The notes under the pieces: generated by a model
The model's database searches: none
What the model saw: the letters and a program-made list of their open reading frames with translations, nothing else
Told to the model about the DNA's origin: nothing
From: Casimicrobium huifangae
GTDB taxonomy: Bacteria > Pseudomonadota > Gammaproteobacteria > Burkholderiales > Casimicrobiaceae
NCBI RefSeq assembly: GCF_009746125.1
Contig: NZ_CP041352.1
Location: 1,782,436 to 1,846,435, forward strand
DNA: 64,000 nt
Direction of reading: 5' to 3'
Translations under genes and position numbers: made by a program
Shown: piece by piece, positions 35,601 through 42,141 of the stretch
Layout of the letters: each line of letters starts with the position of its first letter
Numbering within the stretch: position 1 is the first letter of the stretch

Positions 35601-37046
35601 CTAAAGGATCTCGGCGGCGTAATCAGCCAGACGCGAGCGTTCGCCGCGCTGCAGTGTGACGTGACCGGCATGGGCCCAGCCCTTGAATCGATCAACGACA
35701 TAGGTGAGACCGGACGAACCCTCGGTGAGGTAGGGTGTGTCGATCTGTGCGATGTTGCCGAGGCAGACCACCTTGGTTCCCGGGCCGGCACGGGTGACCA
35801 GCGTCTTCATCTGCTTTGGCGTGAGGTTCTGCGCCTCGTCGATGATCAAGAGCTTGTTCAGGAAGGTGCGGCCGCGCATGAAGTTGAGGCTTTTCACTTT
35901 CACCCGTGAGCGGATCAACTCGTTGCTGGCGGCGCGGCCCCAGTCGCCGCCCTCGTGGTTGTCGGCGCCCATCAGCACGTCGAGGTTGTCCTCCAAGGCG
36001 CCCATCCACGGCGTCATCTTTTCCTCCTCGGTGCCGGGCAGGAAGCCGATGTCTTCGCCCACTGGCACCGTGACGCGGGTCATGATGATCTCGTTGTAGA
36101 TCTTCTGGTCGAGCGTTAGCTGCAGGCCGGCTGCGAGGGTCAGCAGCGTCTTCCCGGTGCCGGCCTGGCCGAGCAGGGTGACGAAGTCAACGTCGGGGTT
36201 CATCAGCAGGTTCATCGCGAAGTTCTGCTCGCGATTGCGTGCCGTGATGCCCCACACCGCGTTCTTGTGGTGGCCGAAGTCGCGCAGCGTCTGCAATGTC
36301 GCGCTCTTGCCTTCGATGGCGATCACCCGCGCGTAGAACGGGGTATCGATCTCGGTGTAGACGAATTCGTTGACCAGCAGTTTCGGCACGATGGGGCCAG
36401 TGATCTTGTAGAAGGTGGCGCCGCCCTGCTGCCAGCTCTCCACACCCTTGCCGTGCTTCTCCCAGAAGTCGGCGGGCAGTTCGGTCATGCCGGTGTAGAG
36501 GAGGTCGCTGTCCTCCAGCACCTTGTCGTTGAAGTAGTCCTCGGCGTCAACGTTCAGCGCGCGGGCCTTGATGCGCATGTTGATGTCTTTCGACACCAGC
36601 ACGATGTGGCGCTTGGGCAGCTTCTTCTGCAAATGCAGGCAGACCGCGATGATCTCGTTGTCGGCCTTGCCCGGTGCGAATGACGATGGCAATTGCACGC
36701 TGATCGGCTCGGTCTGCAGGAATAGCCGGCCGGTAGCCCCCCCCTGTGACGCCTTGTTCAGCGGAATGCCTTCCGAGATGCCGTTTTCGAAGCCACCGAC
36801 CAGGCCGTCGAGAAAGCGCGAGGCCTGACGCGCATTGCGGTTGACTTCGAGCGTGCCTTTCTTGTGGTTGTCGAGCTCTTCCAGCGTGCAGATGGGCAGG
36901 AAGATGTCATGTTCTTCAAAGCGGTACAGCGAGGTCGGATCGTGCATCAGGACGTTGGTATCGAGCACGAACAGCTTGGTGGGCGTGGCGCGCGCTTTTG
37001 GCGTGCGCGACGAAATGGACACGACACGCGACTTGGATTGCGTCAT
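35601..37046 (-). CDS. PIN-PhoH fusion protein (PhoH2/YlaK type)
   Basis: 481 residues: an N-terminal PIN ribonuclease domain starting L-F-V-L-D-T-N-V-L-M-H-D (catalytic Asp29) and a C-terminal PhoH ATPase/helicase domain with Walker A G-Q-A-G-T-G-K-T near residue 290 and L-I-I-D-E-A-Q-N as Walker B. PhoH2 proteins are reported to unwind and cleave RNA. No small antitoxin-like gene is seen upstream, unlike in mycobacteria. ATG 37046 is preceded by a purine-rich stretch with GGGGA. Confidence 0.92.
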   Translation of the reverse strand: MTQSKSRVVSISSRTPKARATPTKLFVLDTNVLMHDPTSLYRFEEHDIFLPICTLEELDNHKKGTLEVNRNARQASRFLDGLVGGFENGISEGIPLNKASQGGATGRLFLQTEPISVQLPSSFAPGKADNEIIAVCLHLQKKLPKRHIVLVSKDINMRIKARALNVDAEDYFNDKVLEDSDLLYTGMTELPADFWEKHGKGVESWQQGGATFYKITGPIVPKLLVNEFVYTEIDTPFYARVIAIEGKSATLQTLRDFGHHKNAVWGITARNREQNFAMNLLMNPDVDFVTLLGQAGTGKTLLTLAAGLQLTLDQKIYNEIIMTRVTVPVGEDIGFLPGTEEEKMTPWMGALEDNLDVLMGADNHEGGDWGRAASNELIRSRVKVKSLNFMRGRTFLNKLLIIDEAQNLTPKQMKTLVTRAGPGTKVVCLGNIAQIDTPYLTEGSSGLTYVVDRFKGWAHAGHVTLQRGERSRLADYAAEIL

Positions 37047-37308
37047 GAATTTCCTTGTGGGGAGAAAGGCAGTAGCGGGAGGAGAAAAACAGGTAGCCCG
37101 GGGTGCAGCACGGTCAGCGGGGCAGCCACGCGAAGGGTGGCGCCGGGGGTGGGAGCAGCATGGCGCTGCGGTCGGAGAAAGAAACCAATTGCATTCAGCG
37201 GGAGCCTTGGACTAAATGTAGCGATGTTTGGCGACGCGGCAAGCGTTCGGCCCGCCATGACTTTGACCAGCCAGCTGGCCGTTGGGTTTTCGCGACAGCC
37301 CTGGACAA
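37047..37308. other. Spacer upstream of phoH
   Basis: Part of a 379-base gap between the PIN-PhoH gene and apbE. I see no gene here; the phoH promoter should lie in it, but no clear hexamer pair is evident. The rest of the gap is taken by repeat copy P4. Confidence 0.4.
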
Positions 37309-37441
37309 CAGCTTTTTTGCAAGAAGCCCATTGGAGCTGGGCTCATGGACTGATTTTGGCGAAAGTCGAGCAAAAATTCGTGCGTTCGGCCTGATTGGCC
37401 GGTCATTGCAATGTCATGAGACGTTTCAGGCGGAAAGGCCG
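37309..37441. repeat. Palindromic intergenic repeat, copy P4
   Basis: The clear arm (37309-37370, read on the minus strand) runs from CTCGACTTTCGCCAAAAT through GAGCCCA and ATGGGC to GCAAAAAAGCTG. The opposite arm continues rightward with GGCCTGATTGGCCGG and GTTTCAGGCGGAAAGG, slightly expanded, and seems to overlap the last codons of apbE. The right boundary is uncertain. Confidence 0.65.
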
Positions 37442-38400
37442 TGACGGACCACCTCGCCGTTCTGGTCCACACCGAGCCAGGCGACCTGCTGACTGGCAAG
37501 AAAGGCCGGTGCGGCGTCCTCATGCAGCAGCGCAATGGTGCTCATCGCGCCGGCGGCCACGCAGAGCGGCGCCACCACACTGATTGACTGCCAGCCTTGC
37601 ACCGGCCAGCCGGTAGCCGGGTTCAGGATGTGGCAGTAGCGTTTGCCATCGACTTCGAAGAATCGCTCGTAGTCACCGCTGGTTGCAAGTGCTCCGCGGG
37701 CAAGACGAATGCTGGCGATGGCGCGCTCTGGAGCACGCGGATGCTGGATGCCGATCGACCACGCGCTGCCGTCCGGTCGTGGGCCCAGCACGCGCAGATC
37801 GCCGCCGAGATTGACAATGCCGCTGGCGGCGCCATCGCGCTCAAGCAGCGCCGCTGCGCGGTCGGCGGCGTACTCCTTGCCGAAGCCGCCGAAATCGATC
37901 TCCATGCCTGCGTCCGGCAACACCACCGTCTCCGGCATTCGCTGCACGCGGGGCCAGCCGATCTGCGCCACGGCCTCCGCCAGCGCGTATGGCGTCGGGA
38001 TGCGTGCGCTGCGGAAGTCCCACGCCCGACGCAGTACGCCGGAGGTGATGTCGAACCGACCGTCACTCAGCGCGTGGAGTTGGGCAGCGAAATCCAGCAG
38101 TTGCGAGGTTTCAGTGTCGATCTCGACTGCTTCGCCACTACCTGCCGCCGTATTGATGCGCGAGACGATGCTGTCTGGCCGGTAGCGCGAATATTTGTGC
38201 TCAATGCGACGTACTTCGGCAATCGCGATCTCAGCGTGCGCAGTCGCCAGCGCGCGCGGCAGGCCGGCGAGGCGCACTTCGCAGGGGCTGGCCATCGCGG
38301 TGAAGCGGAAGCGGTGGTCCTCCGCATCGTCTCCCGCCGCGTACTCGACGTCCAAAGCTGCCGGAGCAGCAGAACGTTCAGAACCGGCGGCTGAAGCCAA
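37426..38400 (-). CDS. apbE: FAD:protein FMN transferase (ApbE family, atypical)
   Basis: Enzyme of 324 residues predicted to attach FMN from FAD covalently to Thr/Ser of a target protein (EC 2.7.1.180). It has D-F-G-G-F-G-K-E-Y-A-A-D at 169-180 (family form D-x-G-G-x-x-K-G-x-x-x-D), N-L-G-G-D near 197, and H-I-L-N-P-A-T-G at 257. The metal-site segment A-G-A-M-S-T at 283-288 has Gly where most ApbE proteins have Asp. No signal peptide or lipobox is seen. It starts at TTG 38400 inside the DUF3570 gene's last codons. Last gene of a five-gene overlapping operon. Confidence 0.88.
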   Translation of the reverse strand: MASAAGSERSAAPAALDVEYAAGDDAEDHRFRFTAMASPCEVRLAGLPRALATAHAEIAIAEVRRIEHKYSRYRPDSIVSRINTAAGSGEAVEIDTETSQLLDFAAQLHALSDGRFDITSGVLRRAWDFRSARIPTPYALAEAVAQIGWPRVQRMPETVVLPDAGMEIDFGGFGKEYAADRAAALLERDGAASGIVNLGGDLRVLGPRPDGSAWSIGIQHPRAPERAIASIRLARGALATSGDYERFFEVDGKRYCHILNPATGWPVQGWQSISVVAPLCVAAGAMSTIALLHEDAAPAFLASQQVAWLGVDQNGEVVRHGLSA

Positions 38401-39532
38401 TTTGCAGGATGTCGGCGCTCAGGCGCGCCAGGCCGGGTGAGCCGTTGCCACCCAGCCGCCAGTTGCTGCGCTGCTCGTAGCGTTCGTACTTGAAATCGGC
38501 GCTCCAGCGCGAATCGATGCGCCACTCAAGCTTGGCGCCCACGGTAATCGCACCGAATGCGGACAGCCGATGGTCCGACGATGACAGGCGCGGGCGGCCC
38601 GGCGGATAGGGCTCGCCAATCACCGGGTCATACACCGGGTCGTAATAGAAGTCCGCCTTGCCCTGCGTGTAGTAGCGCAATGACGGCGTCAGCGTGAAAC
38701 GCTCGCCCAGCGGGTGCACGCCCTCGACGGCAGCCGTGTGGGCGCGAATGCCGAAGGTGTCGCGATAGAAGCGGTAGCTGGAGCGGATGGTGACGCCAAG
38801 CGGCTCGATGTGGTGATTCCAGCGGGCGAGCGCCGTGGTCTGGTCGCGCTCCCGCGGGCGCTTGTCCACCAGCTTGTAGGGATCGTTGAAGTAGCCGCTG
38901 GCAGCGACGCGGCCGACGTTGAGCTGGACGAGATCGTTCTTCGTCCACGCCTGGGTAACGCCGATCATGAATTCGTTGCTGCGCTTGTGCTCGTTCTCGA
39001 CGACGCCGTTGACCGGGTTGATGTCGTCACGCGTGAGGCCGGCGCCCACGTAGAGCGTGGTGTTGTTGTCGGGCGTCGACCAGCGCACATCAAGCGACGC
39101 CGCGCGGGAGCGGTAATCGCGCTCTTCCGAGAAGGCGCCGCCCACGCCGACGCTGACGCGATCGAAGTAGCGGGTGGCCCGCGCCGTGCCGGCAGTGCGG
39201 TGGTCGCTCATGTGCGACGCGCCAGAGATGGCCGAATGCCAGCGCGGCGACGCGCCGGAGATGTCGTCGTGGACCAGGCTCGCTTCCAGCGCCCAGTTCG
39301 ACGCCACGGGTGCCAGCACGTATAGCGACGGTGCGATGACGCGAATGCGGTCAAGGCCGGGTTGCCGGTCGTCGTAGCTTTGCAGCTTGACGCTAATGAC
39401 GCCATCGGTCGGTGCCGATTCGGCGTGCGCCACATTCAGCAGGCCGGGTAGCGCCAGCGCCGCGAGCGTGATCGAACCGAGGCGCGGGCGAGCGTCGGTG
39501 GGCTGGATGTCGTCGTGGTCAGTTGCAGCCAC
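38378..39532 (-). CDS. DUF3570 outer-membrane beta-barrel protein
   Basis: 384 residues. The signal peptide (I-T-L-A-A-L-A-L-P-G-L-L, cut near A-H-A) is followed by alternating amphipathic strands rich in Tyr, Arg and Asp and a C-terminal Phe (G-F-S-R-R-F), as in outer-membrane barrels. The family is known mainly from clusters with DUF4266, a thioredoxin and ApbE. GTG 39532 is chosen because GGAGG lies five bases upstream, inside the DUF4266 coding sequence; longer in-frame starts run deeper into that gene. Possibly a channel or anchor for the flavinylated partner. Confidence 0.82.
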   Translation of the reverse strand: MAATDHDDIQPTDARPRLGSITLAALALPGLLNVAHAESAPTDGVISVKLQSYDDRQPGLDRIRVIAPSLYVLAPVASNWALEASLVHDDISGASPRWHSAISGASHMSDHRTAGTARATRYFDRVSVGVGGAFSEERDYRSRAASLDVRWSTPDNNTTLYVGAGLTRDDINPVNGVVENEHKRSNEFMIGVTQAWTKNDLVQLNVGRVAASGYFNDPYKLVDKRPRERDQTTALARWNHHIEPLGVTIRSSYRFYRDTFGIRAHTAAVEGVHPLGERFTLTPSLRYYTQGKADFYYDPVYDPVIGEPYPPGRPRLSSSDHRLSAFGAITVGAKLEWRIDSRWSADFKYERYEQRSNWRLGGNGSPGLARLSADILQIGFSRRF

Positions 39533-39767
39533 AGCCACCTCCGCCAACGCCAGTGCCGCCTGAGGCCGCTTCCTTGCTGAAATAGACATGCTGACTGAAG
39601 GCGTCTTCCAGCGGGTCAGCGCCGAAGGTCATCTCCCGCTTGGCGAGATTGCCCTTCTCGAACGCTTGCGGTGGCTGCAATGCACAGCCGGCGAGGCTGG
39701 ACAGGGCGAGCACGGCAAGCAGGAGGGCGGCGCGCGGTGGCGTTTTCGGTAGCTTCAGTTCAATCAC
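39519..39767 (-). CDS. DUF4266 small lipoprotein, putative flavinylation target
   Basis: 82-residue lipoprotein: hydrophobic signal with lipobox L-A-G-C (Cys28), a short linker, a M-x-x-G-A-D-P-L segment, and a tail E-A-A-S-G-G-T-G-V-G-G-G-G-C-G-C-N. E-A-A-S-G-G-T (66-72) resembles the ApbE target pattern D-x-x-(S/T)-G-(A/S)-(S/T). The Gly-Cys-Gly-Cys-Asn end is typical of the family. It overlaps TlpA upstream by four bases and DUF3570 downstream by 14. Inferred role: a periplasmic flavin-carrying redox peptide. Confidence 0.82.
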   Translation of the reverse strand: MIELKLPKTPPRAALLLAVLALSSLAGCALQPPQAFEKGNLAKREMTFGADPLEDAFSQHVYFSKEAASGGTGVGGGGCGCN

Positions 39768-40318
39768 TTCGCGGTCCTCGACAGGGCGTTCCTGATGGCG
39801 TCTTCCAGTGCGGCGCGGTCTTCTGTCTTGAACCCGGCGTGAACCAGCACCACGCGACCTGCCGGATCAATCAGCAGCGACGTCGGCATCGCCTTGACAG
39901 CGTAGCGGCGCGGCGTATCGCCACTCGTATCGTAAGCGATGGTGAAGCTAGCCAGGTTGCTGGCGAGAAACTTCTCAGCGTCCTGGGTTCGCGTGTCGAC
40001 GCTCACCGCAACGATACGCAGGCCTTTACCGCCATACTTCGCGTGCATCTCGTTCATCCAGGGGAACGACTGCTTGCAGGGCCCACACCACGATGCCCAG
40101 AAGTCGAGATACGTCCATTCCCCACGAGCGCGGATGGCGTCAAGCGAGACAGCGCCCTGCGGGCCGGACAGTGCAAACGACGGCGCAGCGTCACCGATGA
40201 CTGCCGCCTGAGTTGTGGAAACGGCGCTGCTAACCGCCATTGCAGCCGCCACCGCTCGGGCCGCATTCGCTACGACTCGCAAGATCCGATAGCTGCCAGA
40301 TGGCGCAGCCTGCATCAT
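39764..40318 (-). CDS. TlpA-like thioredoxin-domain protein
   Basis: Periplasmic thiol-disulfide oxidoreductase, 184 residues. N-terminal signal segment (about 12-39), then a thioredoxin fold with F-W-A-S-W-C-G-P-C-K at 73-82 (active-site Cys78 and Cys81) and the cis-Pro region M-P-T-S-L-L-I-D. It shares ATGA overlaps with the cytochrome gene upstream and DUF4266 downstream, so it may keep the Cys residues of the DUF4266 tail or the cytochrome's heme site reduced. Confidence 0.9.
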   Translation of the reverse strand: MMQAAPSGSYRILRVVANAARAVAAAMAVSSAVSTTQAAVIGDAAPSFALSGPQGAVSLDAIRARGEWTYLDFWASWCGPCKQSFPWMNEMHAKYGGKGLRIVAVSVDTRTQDAEKFLASNLASFTIAYDTSGDTPRRYAVKAMPTSLLIDPAGRVVLVHAGFKTEDRAALEDAIRNALSRTAK

Positions 40319-41856
40319 GGCGCAGGAACGCAGAACTTCACGCCTTCACCGTCCCAGCCGAGCCCGACGAACTGGTTGTAAATCGCCAGACTGGTGGTGA
40401 AGCGATGGTTCGGGTCGTTCGGAAAGTTCGCATTGCCACGGAACAGTCGGTACACGGGGGCAAGGCCGGCAGCGCAGGAACCGCCAACGCCCTCCACCAG
40501 TGGCGCGAAGGCATAGGAGTCGACACCCTCGTTGTAGGGCAAGCGGGGCGCCTGCAGGTTGTTCGGATTGAGGCTGGCGAGCAGCGTTTTTTCGGTTTCA
40601 ACCAGCGTGTAGAAGTGACTGCCGCGCTGGCCATTGCGCGCCACCTGATCGAAGTAGTAGCGCGAGATGCCGAGCCGGTCGGCTGCCTCGATGACCAGCA
40701 CGTTGAAGCTTTGACCGGTTCGCGCCCAGCCGGCGACTGCATCGAGCAGCGTCTTGTCGCCATCGCGCGAGGTCATGAAGTAGTAGTCAAGCGGGGCGTA
40801 GCGATATTCGGTCATCACCCGGGTTTGCTGCGCACTGACCACGCCGAGGCCGCTCAACGCCACCGCACTGCTACCGCCCGCCGCGTTGTGCAGGATCAAC
40901 AACTGTGCCTGCGCGGCGCCGCTCTCGGTCGGCGTGATTCGCAGCGATACCGAACAGCTGGCGGATGGCGGGACGCTGATACCGTCGGCACAATCGCCAC
41001 CGATGCGCTGGAACGGACTCCCGCTCGGGGTGATGACGATGGCGCTGATCTGCAGCGGCAGGCTGCCGGTGTTGCGCACCTCAATGAACTGCTGACTGCT
41101 TGATGAGCCAACGACCGTCGGCGGGAATACCAGTGTGGCCGGTACCTGAATGGCCGCTGCCGAACCGGAGCCACTGGCGGTCACCGTGCTGCTGCCGCCA
41201 CTCGCGTTGTGCAGGATGGTGATGGTGGCGTTGCGGGCGCCCGTCGCCGATGGTGTGAAGATGACGTTGACGGTGCAACTGGCGTTGATGGCGACCACGT
41301 TGCAGTTCGAGTTGACGGCGAAATCCGGATCACTGGACGAGACGCCGGACACGGCCAGCGGCAAGGTGCCGGTGTTGGTGACGGTGATCTGCTGCGCTGG
41401 TGCAGCGGTGCCGGGCGCGACGGCGCCAAAGCTCAATGTCGGCGGCGACACCTGCGCCACAGGCTGGCCGGTGGCCGACGTCGGGTCCGCGATGTAGGCC
41501 GCGAGATCGATCAGCTGCGGTGTGGTGACGTGACCGCGCAGGAAGGCCATCTGCACCACCAGATTGTTGATGGCGTTGGCGATATTGCCGGCGTTCTCAC
41601 CCAGTTGAATTCGGTTTTGCCGGTCCAGCGGGTCGGGGCCGTGACAGGCGCCATTGCTGCAGCTGCGTTCACCGGCGACCAGCGGGGTGTTGTAGAGCAC
41701 CTTGCCGTTGTTGACGTCCTGGGCCAGCACCGTGCTGCCGAGCAGACTGACCAGGCCAATCGCAGCGAACGCCGCCAGGCGCGAGAGCATGGCCGTTGCC
41801 CAGGTTGTAACTGGCCGGCCGCCCGATTCTGTGTTCTGCATCGACAACATTCTCAC
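40315..41856 (-). CDS. Cytochrome c-like protein with two ASH domains and DUF5648-like C-terminus
   Basis: 513 residues. After a signal peptide (L-S-R-L-A-A-F-A-A-I-G-L-V, cut near L-A-Q) comes a small cytochrome c domain with the heme site C-S-N-G-A-C-H (66-72, CX4CH rather than CX2CH). Two choice-of-anchor D (ASH) domains follow (about 135-240 and 245-340), each ending I-L-H-N-A-(S/A)-G-G-S-S. The C-terminal region (about 345-510) with Y-x-Y-x-x-x-D-Y-Y-F-M-T-S resembles DUF5648. First gene of the apbE operon. Start GTG 41856; ATG 41850, 41841 or 41790 are alternatives. Confidence 0.75.
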   Translation of the reverse strand: MRMLSMQNTESGGRPVTTWATAMLSRLAAFAAIGLVSLLGSTVLAQDVNNGKVLYNTPLVAGERSCSNGACHGPDPLDRQNRIQLGENAGNIANAINNLVVQMAFLRGHVTTPQLIDLAAYIADPTSATGQPVAQVSPPTLSFGAVAPGTAAPAQQITVTNTGTLPLAVSGVSSSDPDFAVNSNCNVVAINASCTVNVIFTPSATGARNATITILHNASGGSSTVTASGSGSAAAIQVPATLVFPPTVVGSSSSQQFIEVRNTGSLPLQISAIVITPSGSPFQRIGGDCADGISVPPSASCSVSLRITPTESGAAQAQLLILHNAAGGSSAVALSGLGVVSAQQTRVMTEYRYAPLDYYFMTSRDGDKTLLDAVAGWARTGQSFNVLVIEAADRLGISRYYFDQVARNGQRGSHFYTLVETEKTLLASLNPNNLQAPRLPYNEGVDSYAFAPLVEGVGGSCAAGLAPVYRLFRGNANFPNDPNHRFTTSLAIYNQFVGLGWDGEGVKFCVPAP

Positions 41857-41962
41857 TATCGTTTGCGTCCCCCGATCGCTCCCGCCATTATGCCAATGGG
41901 ATTGCTGTCAAAGCGCATTGGTGCGAACCTTCAATGCGTGACACGATCAGTATTGACCAGAT

Positions 41963-42079
41963 CAGCTTTTCGGTCAAAGTACCATTTGATAAGGGCTTGG
42001 TGGTCATAATTGCCGAAATCGACATTGAGTGAAATTGGCCGTTTAGCCCAATGAAAATCGGCTTTTATGCAAAAAGTTG
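41963..42079. repeat. Palindromic intergenic repeat, copy P5 (both arms clear)
   Basis: 117 bases centred on TCGA 42019-42022. The minus-strand arm runs GTCGATTTCGGCAATTATG through CCAAGCCC and AAATGG to CCGAAAAGCTG. The plus-strand arm runs TCGACATTGAGTGAAAT through TTTAGCCCA and AATCGGC to GCAAAAAGTTG. It sits between the divergent apbE operon and the sugar dehydrogenase gene, so both promoters lie in or beside it. Confidence 0.8.
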
Positions 42080-42141
42080 ATGATCGCGAAGGCCTCATTC
42101 TTTCCTTGCACTGCCAATGACGATGTCATATGGTTGCGTAC

